Shown here piece by piece: positions 1 through 10,600 of a DNA stretch of 64,000 bases. This stretch comes from Zelonia costaricensis. Its lineage: Eukaryota > Euglenozoa > Kinetoplastea > Trypanosomatida > Trypanosomatidae. Where the stretch lies: the NCBI GenBank assembly GCA_030849075.1, contig JASAOO010003471.1:1-64000 (forward strand), read 5' to 3'. Both the position numbers and the translations under genes were made by a program. Numbering within the stretch: the stretch's first letter is position 1; every line of letters begins with the position of its first letter. Under the pieces are notes generated by a model. That model made no database searches. It saw only the letters and a program-made list of their open reading frames with translations, and had not been told where the DNA came from.

Positions 1-890
1 TCGCCGTCTTTCCCGTCCTCGCATCTTCCTTGATTCTCGATCACAGCACCTTTCTCTTCCCACCCCCACCCCCAAGTCATCCTGGTTTCGGCATGTACCC
101 ATTTCCTCCTCTTCTCCTCCACTCCCTTCGTTGCCTTTCCCAGTCGATCTCCCGCTCCATAACTCACGTCGGGCCTCGTTCTCTCTCTTTCCGTCATGAG
201 CATACAACACCAACCACGAAAGAAGTACACTCGAAGCACCTCCGGTCACGAATGCCCCAGAGGACAGTCCCGCCCTCTCCCGACTCGTCTACATGCTCAT
301 CCCGAAAAGAAAACTACGTACACGCGCTGCAGCGTCCACGAGGGGTTCTGGCAAGGCACACTGCCGACAGCGTACCCTCACGCGCATCCTCGTCGCCCTC
401 TCTCCTCCTTCCGCGCTGCAGTATCGATGAGGTACGCGCCCCTCCCCTCAAGCTCAACGCGTTGTCCAGTCCCGGTGCATGCCTTGACTCCCATCACTCC
501 TACGCCTCTTTCTCTGTCCTTTTTCGGTGCCGCCTCCCTCGCACTCCCCAGCACGTTCGTTTCTTGTTGGTGGTTGACTCAGTCGGGGGGGGCACTACGG
601 ACGAGCGTCGCCTGCCTGCTCATCGCCTGGCGTACAAACGCTCAAGCTTCAGTTTTTTTTTGCTTGTTTCACCTCCGTCCTCCCTCAGTCACACGTAAAG
701 CCTTACACACACGCACACACACACACACACGCGCGCAAACCAAAAGAAAAAAAGAACGCCACTGCACAACTCACGCGCACTTACTTGACAGCCTACTGCC
801 TCATACCGTGGCTTGTCTTCGTTTCTGAGCACGACCCCCCCCCCCCCTGCTCACCCCCCTCTCACCTCCAGCACCCCCTCGCACTCACGG
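1..890. other. Intergenic region upstream of first gene
   Basis: Pyrimidine-rich sequence with a CA-rich repeat at about 704-736 and a run of 13 C at 835-847. Two overlapping frames stay open here, but they lack the high third-position GC of the real genes and encode Ser/Pro/His-rich filler. I see no gene end entering from the left. It probably holds the 3'UTR of an upstream gene and the 5' leader of the first gene. Confidence 0.7.
834..871 (+). promoter_or_regulatory. Candidate spliced-leader acceptor of first gene
   Basis: A C/T tract at 834-868 is followed by AG at 870-871, 20 bases before the ATG at 891. This is the arrangement expected for trans-splicing. It is inferred from sequence only. 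Confidence 0.5.
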
Positions 891-2342
891 ATGCCTGCCA
901 TCGCGGCGCGCGGAAAGGGGGCCACCGGGGCCGCCGCTAAGAAGCGGGCCTCCTCTGCGGGCGGCGACTCTGGCAAGCTGCCGAACATTCGGCCCAGCGC
1001 CGACGGCGTGGCGGCCACGATGCCGGCCTCTACGGCGCAGCGTGGCAGCGTCAGTCTGCGCAGCTCGCTGAAGCGCGTCTCGGCGCCTTTCCGCTCCGCG
1101 TCCGAGGTGGAGACGGACGCCGGTGGTGTGGCGGCGGCCGCAGCGGCCTCGCAGCTGCGCACGGCGACCGGCTCGGCGGGCAGCAGCGGTGGCGATGGAG
1201 CCGGCGCGGGAAAGAAGGTGTCCGTGCCGGGACCGCGCCCGCCGACGGGGCAGCGCGGTCGTGCCAGCGTCGCCGGCCGCGGCAAGGGCGGCGCCAAGTC
1301 GGGCCGCGGCGGAGGCGGCTCGCGTGGTGCCTCGGCGAACTCGCGCGGCAGCCAGGCCACCTCGAAGACCGGACGGTCCACCTCGTCGCGCGGTCGCGGC
1401 GGTCGCGGTGGGCGTGGCGGGCGTGGGAAGGGGCGCGGCAACAGTCTCCGCCAGCAGGCGCACCAGCAGCAGGTGATCGCGGCGGCGCTGGAGGCGCTGC
1501 AGGAGCAGGAGCAGGTAATGCGCCACACCGTGGAGGTGGAGGAGGAGCTGGAGCTGGAGTCGTTCCGACCCATCTACAACGCCCTCGTCATGGAGATGGT
1601 GCGCGGCCAGGTGGAGCAGGTGAACCGCCGCCAGCGGTCGCTGAATGAGATGCTAGAGACCTTCAAGGAGGACGGCCTGCTGGGTGGCGGTGGGCTGGGG
1701 CTGCGGGACGAGCAGCAGGTGGACGCGCTTGTGGAGCGGCTGCGCACGCGGCTGCGGAGCGACGCGGCCACGGAGGTGCAGGACCTGCGGACGCGCACCG
1801 CCAACCTGCAGCACAGCCTCGACGAAGCCACGCTGGCGCTGGAGAAGAAGAGCAGCGAGATGGAGGTGCTGCGCGTCAACTACGCCCGCAAGCTGGCCCG
1901 CACGGATGTGGAGAACGACACGATGCGGGCCGAGGTGCAGGCCACCCTGCACGCCTCCACCCTAGACGTCGAGCGCATCAAGCGCGAGCTGGGCCACCGC
2001 ATCGACATCGCCTGCGCCTCGATCCGCACCCCGCGCTACAACACCTCCATGGAGGCGCTGCGGGAGCTGACGAAGCAGACGCAGGAGGAGGTGCAGCGAC
2101 ACCACGACGAGCTCACCAAGCTCATTATCTCGATTGGAGCCAAGGACACCTTCCTGAAGGACAAGACCGACACGATGCACTCCAACCTGCCCGCCAAGTA
2201 CCGGTCGGAGCTGCGGAAGCTGGAGAAGGACCAGCTGCTGAACCTGCTGGACGTGCTTAGCTTCCAGGAGGGGGTTGTGGACACGGTGGGCAAGGCCATC
2301 TTCGTCATCACCGAGGCGCAGTACAAGACGGCGGTCGTCTGA
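891..2342 (+). CDS. RG-rich coiled-coil protein, function unknown
   Basis: A 483-residue protein that I do not recognise. Residues 1-120 are Ala/Ser/Gly/Lys-rich. Residues about 120-185 are packed with Arg-Gly and Arg-Gly-Gly repeats, a composition typical of RNA-binding and arginine-methylated segments. From about 200 to the end there is a long charged helix with coiled-coil heptad character, and a less charged C-terminal part (about 400-483) ending in a hydrophobic helix. The frame is open further upstream, but only from a TTG. The ATG at 891 is the first ATG and follows a pyrimidine tract plus AG. The coiled coil suggests a scaffold or cytoskeletal role and the RG tract suggests RNA contact; both are inference. 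Confidence 0.88.
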   Translation: MPAIAARGKGATGAAAKKRASSAGGDSGKLPNIRPSADGVAATMPASTAQRGSVSLRSSLKRVSAPFRSASEVETDAGGVAAAAAASQLRTATGSAGSSGGDGAGAGKKVSVPGPRPPTGQRGRASVAGRGKGGAKSGRGGGGSRGASANSRGSQATSKTGRSTSSRGRGGRGGRGGRGKGRGNSLRQQAHQQQVIAAALEALQEQEQVMRHTVEVEEELELESFRPIYNALVMEMVRGQVEQVNRRQRSLNEMLETFKEDGLLGGGGLGLRDEQQVDALVERLRTRLRSDAATEVQDLRTRTANLQHSLDEATLALEKKSSEMEVLRVNYARKLARTDVENDTMRAEVQATLHASTLDVERIKRELGHRIDIACASIRTPRYNTSMEALRELTKQTQEEVQRHHDELTKLIISIGAKDTFLKDKTDTMHSNLPAKYRSELRKLEKDQLLNLLDVLSFQEGVVDTVGKAIFVITEAQYKTAVV

Positions 2343-4106
2343 AGATGCGCCGATCGCCCACGCCAGGGGCGATGGCTGCGGTGGTACGAAGGGGGGAATG
2401 ATGCGCTCTTTTTTTTTTTGGAGGGGGAGGGGGCACGCTTCGCGTTTGCGAGTGTGTCTTTCTCTCGCTCTGTGTACACGGACGGATCGGCGACGGCCCT
2501 TTCTGCCTCACTCACGACAGATGCGTGGCTGCCCTTTACGGATGCGCATTTCCCTATCACCACCCCCGCTCCCTCACCTCCCCCCCTCCCTCCCACTTCT
2601 TCTGTGGGCTGCCCCGCCTTCCATTTTCTCTTTGCTGCTCTCGAAACGTGCACGGTGCTGCTGGGCGCCTGCGATGTACTCAAGACCGTGTTTTTCTCTT
2701 CCTTTGCTACGTTTGCCCGCTGCGCTCTCCAACACTGAACCTTTGGTGTGTTCGAGTTTGTGTGTGTGTATGTGCGCATGTTTGCGGAGTGTGCGTTGAC
2801 GCTGGACGTCTGTCCCTTTCACTGTTTAGAGTGTATCTGCACGAACCACTATGAGTGGACGATGATCGCTGTTGGACTTTGAGTTGGCTCCTCATCCGAT
2901 TTCGCCCCTCTTCGCTTTCCCCCCCCCTTTCCGCCCCTTGACTCTTCGCTTAGCCGCCGTGTCCTTGCACAGCGTTCACCAGGCCTTGCCCCTGGACCAC
3001 ATTGGAAACGGAGGAAAGGACGGAGACGGCGGAGACTCCTGCGGCCGCGTTTGCACTCTTTTTGTTTTGCCCTTTTTTTGGAAGTTGCCTCACTGCCGCC
3101 ACCCCTTTTGCTGCGGCCGTTCTGTTGTTTTTGTTTCTCATTTGACCTACACGCCATGTAACTTAGCGCACCGTGCACAATTGATTTCGCTCTCTTCCGC
3201 GGCGCGTCTCTCTTGTGTGTGTGTGCGCGACAATTCGCCCTCTTCCGTTCCTTCCCACCAAGTGCGTCCGAGGGAGTGACACGCGCCGGTGCAACGCACG
3301 CACATACACACATACACACCGTTCCGAAGATCATCTTTCTCAAAAGGGAAGTGTAAAGGCACGGCGTAGACGGCCGCACTTCGAGACTCACGAGTGCATG
3401 GGAAAACTGCATCACAGCTTCTGTTCCCCTCCTCTCTTTGAGAGCACACGAAACAAATGGTGCCTGCGCCGCCCCCTCCCCCTTCCACCTGGGTCGTGAG
3501 CACCGAGCAAAGGGGGTACGTGGCGCGCCGCAACAACGCCGTGTCTGCGCCGTTCGGCACCCCCCTCCCCTGCCCTGCACACAAGACCCAATACGAACTG
3601 TGATGTGGTTGACGAACAGTCGCCTGCACGCTTGCGTGACTCGCCATTCCCTTCTCACTCATTCTGACACCCGTGCTCCCCTGCCGCTTTCCGTTTCTTG
3701 ACGCCTGCGAGGGTGCACTTCTTCCCCCCCCTCCCCTCGCGCTACACCAGCAGTACGGCACCCACGCCGACAGAACTTCAGGCACCCGCATCTCGCGCAC
3801 GGGTGGCGGCGTACGGCTCTGACGCCGTCGTTGGTGCCCAGCGTGCACAACGCGAACCAGCTTCACGCGGTGCGTGCACAACCGCGGTTCTCCTCCGCTT
3901 ACCTTCACCCCCCCCCCCTACGCCCTCCTCATCACTGCCCTTTTCACCTCTGGTTTATCCTCAAGCCTTTGCCACCTCACCATCACACGCACGAGCCCAC
4001 CCTTCGATTTGCGGGTGCAAGAGAAGGAGAGAGAGAGGCCAAGCCAAGACTCCGCCATGCACGGCTGCGGACAGCTTCTCAAAGCTCAGCTGTGCACGTC
4101 ACCGCG
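2343..4106. other. 1.76 kb intergenic region
   Basis: TG-rich stretches near 2757-2785 and 3210-3230 precede a CA-rich stretch near 3298-3320, with many short C and T runs. Open frames here have no coding-like third-position bias. It probably contains the 3'UTR of the upstream gene and the 5' leader of the next. Confidence 0.7.
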
Positions 4107-7055
4107 ATGCCGCGCAAAGCCAAGCGTCGCCCTCTGCGGCGCGTCCACATCGCCGATGAGGCGCTCGCCACTTTGCAGGAGCTGACCGCGAGTGTGGGGC
4201 AGGAGGAGGAGGAGCCGGCGCCCGCCGCTCCCACCGCCAAGCGGTCGGTCGGCCGCCCTCGCCTGGAGCACCCCGTGCCGCGCAAAGACCCGAGCGCGCC
4301 GCGACGCGGCCGTGGGCGCCCGCGTCTGCACCCGCCACCGCTGACCGCAGTTGTGGCGTCGCCGAGCGTCGAGGACGGTGACGCACCGCTCATCTCGAGC
4401 GCCCTCGCAGCCGTGCCCGCGCCACAACCGATCTCTTCGTCCGATTCTCTAGGGAGTGGTGGCCCGTCGGCAGCGCCTACGGGCGAGGACGGGCAAACCG
4501 CCACGGAAGGCTTGGCAGCGTCGGCCCTGGCAAGAACCAGGGAAGCTGGTGCGCAAAGCGACCAGCCGCCAGCGCGCCACGCACCGCGCCGAGGCGCCCA
4601 GCGGCGTACGCTGCCGCTGCCGACGCCGCCGCATCTCACGGCGACGCCTCTGCTTTCCTCATCGAACGCCACGGGGGAGGTGGCGGAGCGCGCCCACTGG
4701 GACAGCACGCCGTCGCTGCCTGCTTGTCTTGCCGCGGTATTTGGCTGGCACCTCGTGTCGTACGGCGTCACAGAGACGGGCTTCGTTTGCTTCACGCTGC
4801 AGCGCCACGAGGTGCGCGTCGCCGTCGAGGGTGCCAGCACCGTCTTTCTCGCGCCCACACGTGCATCGGCGTCGGCGCTCGCTTCGGCAGGCGTGGTGCG
4901 TGTCAACGGGACGCTTATGCCGATCGGCGCGTGTGCCGAGCACCTGCGAGCCGCGGCTGACTCAGGCCTCGACGGCGGAAACCCCTTGCAGACGGCGCCG
5001 CCCTCGCTCGCGTCGTCTTCTTCTTCCTCGTCCACGTCCACGCCGCAAGTGCAGGCCCCGTCGCCCATGTCGCCCAACACGGAGCAGCAAGCGGCGCAAC
5101 AGCAGGCGAGAAAGCGTGAGCGCAGCCGCTCCCCCTCCCCGGCGTCGACGTCAGCGGCGTCGCTCGACGCCTCGCTGCTGTCTCCCACGCAAGTGCTCGT
5201 CGGTGCCACGGCGATGCAGCTCACTGAAGCGCCAGCGCAGGGCGACGAGCCTCGAGAAGGAACTCCCCGTGCCCCGTCGCCTCCATTGGCGTTGTCGGAG
5301 CCGGCGCGCGTCAAGGTCAAGACAGAGGCGGCGCCGTCCTCGACGCCATCATCACCGACGCCGCCGAGAACGTCATCAGACGACGAGGAGGTGGATCGCA
5401 GCGACACGACACGTTCGCTCGGCACCCGCACCCTCCTCGCCCCCGGCTTGAGTGCTGGCGCCGTCGCCCCCTCCGCGTCATCACCGCTTCCCCGCGCCCC
5501 CTCAACCGGCGACACCCACAAGGGCGGTGACCGCGGAGCTGCGGAGGAGACGGCGACGTCGGCCGAGTCAGTGGGGGCGCCGACCGCGGGGACGGCGGCG
5601 CCGGTGACGGGCACCCCCGCCACGACGGTGATCGACTCGCCGACGATGCGGCTGCGCCGCGTCGTCTCGAGGATGGCAGCGGCACACCGTTCGCCGTCAA
5701 CCGCGGCGGCAGCGGAGCCGGCGTCGCTTTCGCTTCCTCCCTCCACTGCCGCAGCGACCAGTCCACCCACGCTCACGGAATCCCCTGCCGTTGCCGCCGT
5801 GCCGCAGTCCCGCGTTCTCTTTCGAGCGCCCTTCGAGTTTCGGAGCGCTGCGACCGCGCCAGCCAGCGCACCACGCGACGAGGCTGACGCGGGCGTCGAC
5901 GGGTGCCGCAGCAGCCTCGCCAGGCTGCGCAGTGGCGCTCTCGCCGGGTACGGCTTCACCGCCCGCTCGTCCCGGCTCTGGCTCGCCCACACCCACGCCG
6001 CCAGTCGCACTCTGGCGTGCATGCCGCCTCCCCTGCCGTCACACGCCGCTGCGAGTGACGGGGCAGTGCGGCGCGGGCAGGCGCAGTGCACTGCCGCAAG
6101 CAGCGATGCAGAGGCGGCTCTGTTTGTGCGCCAGCTGCTGCGGCGGCGGTGGCGGGCGAGGTCGTCGCTGTGGGCTGCGATGGACGACTCGCTGCGCATG
6201 GCGGTCGGCTCCGGCCACCTCCGCGGCGACCCCCTCGGGGCCGGTGTGCTGGCGCTGCAGGCCGGCGAGGACGAGCAGCTTCGCTACGACGGCCTCGCCT
6301 CTCCGACGCAAGACGCGTTGGCTGTGGGGTGTGGGCGCAGGGATGGAGAGGAGTTCAACGGCATGGACGAGGACGGCGCCGGCACGCGTGCGACAGAACT
6401 GCCGGAGCCCACGTTCCCTGCCCCCCGGCCCCACGCGCTGCTGCCGGTCTCTGGCCGCGCCGTTGTGGAGGCGCAGCACCGCATCGCCGAGTCTGAAGCA
6501 GAGCACGACGACCGCCTCGGCAGTGGCGAGGTCGAGCCGCGCTACAGGGTGTGCACAGACGGCATCCCGCCGGCGGAGCGCATCGCCATCGACCACACCT
6601 ACTCCACCCGCGGCTCCTACCAAATGGCTTCAACGCCGGCAGCGCGCCACGCCCTGGCGGTGCTCAGCAATCCCCATGAAGACCTCCGCTACCACGTGTA
6701 CAAGAACCTGCTGACGTCCGACCTGCGGGAGGCCGTGGAGTCGGAGGGGACGCTGTTTATTGGACCCGACGGGGTCGCGCCGGTGCAGCTGGAGGCGCCG
6801 CCGAAATCGGCAGCCGCCGCCACCGCGTCCCCAGCGTCTGCGCAGAGCAGCGGGGACGAGGATGGAGAAGACGAGGACGGGGCGGAGACAGGGGTGCGGG
6901 TCGCCGTCGATGTGCCCGCCAAGGCGCCACGCGCCACGGCCGCGGGCAACGGCACCGAGTACCAGGCCTCCACCGACATGGACTACATTCTGCGCTACCG
7001 GCCCGCGATTCGTCGAATCCCCATGCCAGATGTGGAGTCCCGCTACGGCATGTGA
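4107..7055 (+). CDS. AT-hook protein, probably nuclear DNA-binding
   Basis: A 982-residue protein. The N-terminus is very basic (MPRKAKRRPLRR). Two AT-hook cores follow: KRSVGRPRL at about residues 45-53 and RRGRGRPRLH at 66-75. AT-hooks bind the minor groove of AT-rich DNA, so a nuclear role is likely. Residues about 197-287 form a compact hydrophobic/aromatic segment with little low complexity. A long Ser/Pro/Ala/Thr-rich linker follows (about 290-580). A second ordered region (about 600-880) contains helices and many Trp/Arg residues, and the last 25 residues are also ordered. I recognise no catalytic domain. The upstream extension of the frame begins with TTG and reads through spacer-like sequence, so ATG 4107 is preferred. 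Kinetochore, chromatin or transcription roles are all possible and none is shown. Confidence 0.87.
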   Translation: MPRKAKRRPLRRVHIADEALATLQELTASVGQEEEEPAPAAPTAKRSVGRPRLEHPVPRKDPSAPRRGRGRPRLHPPPLTAVVASPSVEDGDAPLISSALAAVPAPQPISSSDSLGSGGPSAAPTGEDGQTATEGLAASALARTREAGAQSDQPPARHAPRRGAQRRTLPLPTPPHLTATPLLSSSNATGEVAERAHWDSTPSLPACLAAVFGWHLVSYGVTETGFVCFTLQRHEVRVAVEGASTVFLAPTRASASALASAGVVRVNGTLMPIGACAEHLRAAADSGLDGGNPLQTAPPSLASSSSSSSTSTPQVQAPSPMSPNTEQQAAQQQARKRERSRSPSPASTSAASLDASLLSPTQVLVGATAMQLTEAPAQGDEPREGTPRAPSPPLALSEPARVKVKTEAAPSSTPSSPTPPRTSSDDEEVDRSDTTRSLGTRTLLAPGLSAGAVAPSASSPLPRAPSTGDTHKGGDRGAAEETATSAESVGAPTAGTAAPVTGTPATTVIDSPTMRLRRVVSRMAAAHRSPSTAAAAEPASLSLPPSTAAATSPPTLTESPAVAAVPQSRVLFRAPFEFRSAATAPASAPRDEADAGVDGCRSSLARLRSGALAGYGFTARSSRLWLAHTHAASRTLACMPPPLPSHAAASDGAVRRGQAQCTAASSDAEAALFVRQLLRRRWRARSSLWAAMDDSLRMAVGSGHLRGDPLGAGVLALQAGEDEQLRYDGLASPTQDALAVGCGRRDGEEFNGMDEDGAGTRATELPEPTFPAPRPHALLPVSGRAVVEAQHRIAESEAEHDDRLGSGEVEPRYRVCTDGIPPAERIAIDHTYSTRGSYQMASTPAARHALAVLSNPHEDLRYHVYKNLLTSDLREAVESEGTLFIGPDGVAPVQLEAPPKSAAAATASPASAQSSGDEDGEDEDGAETGVRVAVDVPAKAPRATAAGNGTEYQASTDMDYILRYRPAIRRIPMPDVESRYGM

Positions 7056-7664
7056 GGTTGCAGGAGTCCACGACTGCCTTTTTTGCGTTGGTGCGCGGGT
7101 GCGTGCGCGTCGTGCACACCGGCCACCATCATACGCGCGAACGCTCTTCCAAAATCAGCAAACAAATAAAGTGCAACCGAGTGTCACGGAGCGTGTAGAG
7201 GGCCACCCGCGTGTGGGTGCCGGCCCACCACCTTACAACAAAACCCGCAGGTGAGTTGGCGCGGAAAAGAAGGAGAAGGCAAGAGCAGGCAAAGCACCCC
7301 TTGCCGAGGTCACACTGCAGGTGCGCTCCCCTTCCTACCGCTTCGCTGCATCGCGCAGCTCCCTCCCCCCTCCCCCCACCGTGCACACACCAAACAGGTT
7401 TCCGTCACAGGCGCAACAGCCTCGCCCACATCTCCTGGACGCCGTCGTTGTGCCGCGTATGAGTCACGCCTCTTCGTTCCACTTTGCATCCTCGTGCTCC
7501 TTTCCCCCGCCCCCTTTTCTTGATCCCTCCTCATCCGGCTCAGCTCACCTGCTGAGCTGCACCACCTGGCTTTTCTTTTTTTTTTTCCCTTCACCAGCCG
7601 CTGGCGCCCCCCCCCCCTCCCCTCGCCTCCTCTCCCCCCCCCCTTCGGCGTATTGCGCTCGTTC
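7056..7664. other. Intergenic region
   Basis: Spacer with pyrimidine runs and a strong T tract at 7571-7591 that appears to mark the next gene's splice acceptor. No gene seen. Confidence 0.7.
7571..7597 (+). promoter_or_regulatory. Strong candidate spliced-leader acceptor
   Basis: A nearly pure T/C tract (7571-7591) is followed by CAG with AG at 7596-7597. This leaves a leader of 67 bases before the ATG at 7665. It is among the cleanest acceptor-like sites in the window. Confidence 0.6.
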
Positions 7665-10600
7665 ATGACATCGCGAGAGCGCCTCACGCAGGCGCGGCAC
7701 GTGGCGCTTCTCTCCGGCGATGCGCCGGTGCTGAATCGCTGCGCCAAGGAGGAGGCGCACCTCAAGCAGCGCCTCGCCCAGTCCACCGCGGCGTACGCGA
7801 ACCTGACGCAGCAGAGCCACGCCGCGGCGTCCAAGGAGGAGCGGACTCGGTCGGCTCGGCTGCAGGCGCAGTTTGCTGCGCTGCTGTCGAACACACCCGG
7901 TGTCGAGCTGCCCTCGCAGTCCACCTCGCTGGCGGCGGACAACGCTGGGCGCGACAGCCTCCCCGCGAACGCAGCGGCCGCGCCAAGAACCAGCACGCCC
8001 ACCAGCGGTCCTGTAGTGAACGTGGCGGCTCTGCGAGGGGTGAGCCCTGGCGCGCTCACTCGCGTAGAGCCCTGCGCGCTGGGCTTCCCGGACGCGTACG
8101 AGGCGAGCGGCTTCAAATCCATCATTCACTGGGCCTCGATCGCGTTTGACGAGACGTACCTCACGGCGTACGGGCCGCGGCGCGTCCGCGATGCGGCGCA
8201 GACGAGCCTCATCGTGACCACCGGCGGCGCGCGCGGTGCCCGCAGCGCGCAGCCACACCGACTCATGGCCGCCGTTGCGTGCTACTTGCTGAACCAGGTG
8301 CTGTGCGCCGACCCAGTCGTGGCGGAGCTCTGGCAGTCCAAGCTGCGCGAGCCCATCTTCGACGCCGTCTTCAGCTCGCAGTCCATCGCGACCGGGCAAG
8401 AACGGGAGCGGCAGCGCCGCGGCCACGGCGCCGACCCCGCCGTCGCGGACGCCGTGGTGGACCGCACGATTGGCACGACGTCGTCGCCGCTGGCCAGCGT
8501 CGCGAGCGGCGTGGGGGCCACGGCGAACGCCTCTCTGGTCGACCGGCCCTTCCCCCCTCGCACGAACCTCTACGAGAGCCGCGACGACTTCGCCGTGCTG
8601 CGGCTCTGGACGGAGGAGGTGGCGACGGAGCAGCGGGAGAAGCTAGCGGTGTGCAACCGCGTGCGTGGCCTTCAGCACGCCATGGCGCGGCGCCAGATGG
8701 CCGTTCACCTCTTCCAGCGCCGTGCACGGCAGGCCGAGGTGCGGGGCATCTTCATTGTGTGGCGCACGTACACCCGCCAGCGCCGCACCACCCTCGCGGC
8801 GATGGAGCTCTACCTAGAGAACCGCCACCACCGCTACGTAGAGGAGACAATCTTTCTGCGCTGGCGCCGCTTCACCCTGCGCGCCAAGGTGGAGGCGCTG
8901 CAGCGGCGCTTGCTCAACATCGCCGCCGACCGCGACCGCGCCGCCCGCGAGCACGCGGCGGCCCAGCAAGTGCTGCAGGAACAGCTGGCCAGCGAGCGGC
9001 GGCACCATCAGCAAGTCGTCTTCGAGCGCGACACTCTGCACGCGCAGGTGCTGGATGGGCACGCGGTCGAGGTGGACGCGCTGCGGCTGATGCTGCAGAT
9101 GGAGCGGATGCAGACGATGGAGTCGAGCAAGTGGGCGCGGCGGTGGGAGCGGGCGGCCAAGACGTTCCGCCCTGCGCAGCCGTGCCCAGCGATGCCGCGT
9201 GCGATGTGGTCCGCCGGCCGCTCCCTCGTCACCTCGGAAGAGGCCTTCGCCGCCATCGCGCTCCGCAACGCGGGCGACCAGCAGGTGCTCCTGCAGATGC
9301 CGTACACAATGATCCTCCCGGCGCGGGAGCGGATCGAGCAGCTGCTGCTGTCGTGGGTGAACTGGGTCATGGAGACTTCGCCGCACGGGTCCAGCTGGAT
9401 CGCGGTGGAGGCCTTCATGCACGGCTACGGCGCCCACCCACGCAGCATCCTGCAGCAGCAGAAGCTGGCGCTGAGCAAGATCGATCCGCAAGCGGCCGCG
9501 CTGGCCAAACGAAGCGCGATGCTCGGAAACGGAACGTGCGAGTTCGGCGTGTACACGCTCATGAGCGTTGTGCGGGAGCTGCGGCGCCGCTACGCGCAGG
9601 CTGGGCTGGTGGATAAGGCGGTGCGCCGTGGGTACTCTCGCAGCACCAGCATGGCCAACGGCAGCAGCCGCCCCAACGCCGCCGCGGTGACGGCGCAGGA
9701 GTGCTTCCACGAGCTGACATACATTCTCGCGGCTCAGACCTGCGGCGGCCTCTACCCGCCCCTCCTCTCCCACTGCTCCACGCTGTCGGCGTGGCTGTCC
9801 GCCGAGGGCGTGTTTGGGGGGCCGACCTCCTCCTTCGAGGGAACGAAGCGGCAGCAGCGCCTGCAGCACACCGCGTTTCTCTGGCTGCTCTCCTCCCTGC
9901 TCGTGGGCCACGTGCAGGTGATGTGGATGGCACCACCCGGGGACAAGGGCACCTTCTCCTTCTCCTCCACCCGCCCGGTCAACGACCGCGGCAACAGCGC
10001 GACGGCGGCGGCGTGGCTGCGGTGCAAGCACGAGGCGGACATGCTGCAGCTCGCCCGCTTCAACTTCCCTGTCAAAAACGGACAAGGCCTCGGCGGTGCG
10101 GCCGGGGCGGGCCCCACCGCCGCCACCACCATGAGCACCACCGCAGGTCGCAAAACCACCATCGCTGCACGCAACACCGTCTTCCCCAAGAAGCGCTCCA
10201 TGGCGGTGTCCTCGGCGGCCTCGGCGTCGGTGCGTGCGGCGGCCAAGGCGGCGACAGAGGAGGCGGAGGCCGCGGCGATGGCCAACGCGACGGAGATGAC
10301 GCTGATTGAGATGCTTCGGGTTCGCCACAGGGCAACACGGGCAAGCCTGAGTGTGAGCAGCAGCACCGGCTCCACCTTGGTGGGCCGCGAACTGCTGCTC
10401 GCCTCCGAGGACTCGCTCACGGACATCGAGGCGTTCCTCGGGATGGTGCCGGCGCAGTTGGAGTCGCTCAAGGGCCGCCCCAGGGCGAACGCAAGCACCA
10501 CGAGCGCGAGCGCGGCGCGGTCGCTCTCCACGGGCAGCGGACCCGCCGACGACGACGAGAGCGACGAGGACCGCATGATCAACGGGCTGCTGCACCAGCT

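Noticed and set aside
4079..6199. 706-codon minus-strand frame opposite the AT-hook gene
   Set aside because: Low-complexity Ser/Ala/Gly/Arg content and no motif. The plus frame has AT-hooks and an ATG in suitable context.
9328..9470. Calponin-homology domain in the giant protein
   Set aside because: Only the first helix (LLLSWVNWV) resembles the family; the conserved later helices and DG motif are not seen, so it is mentioned but not called.
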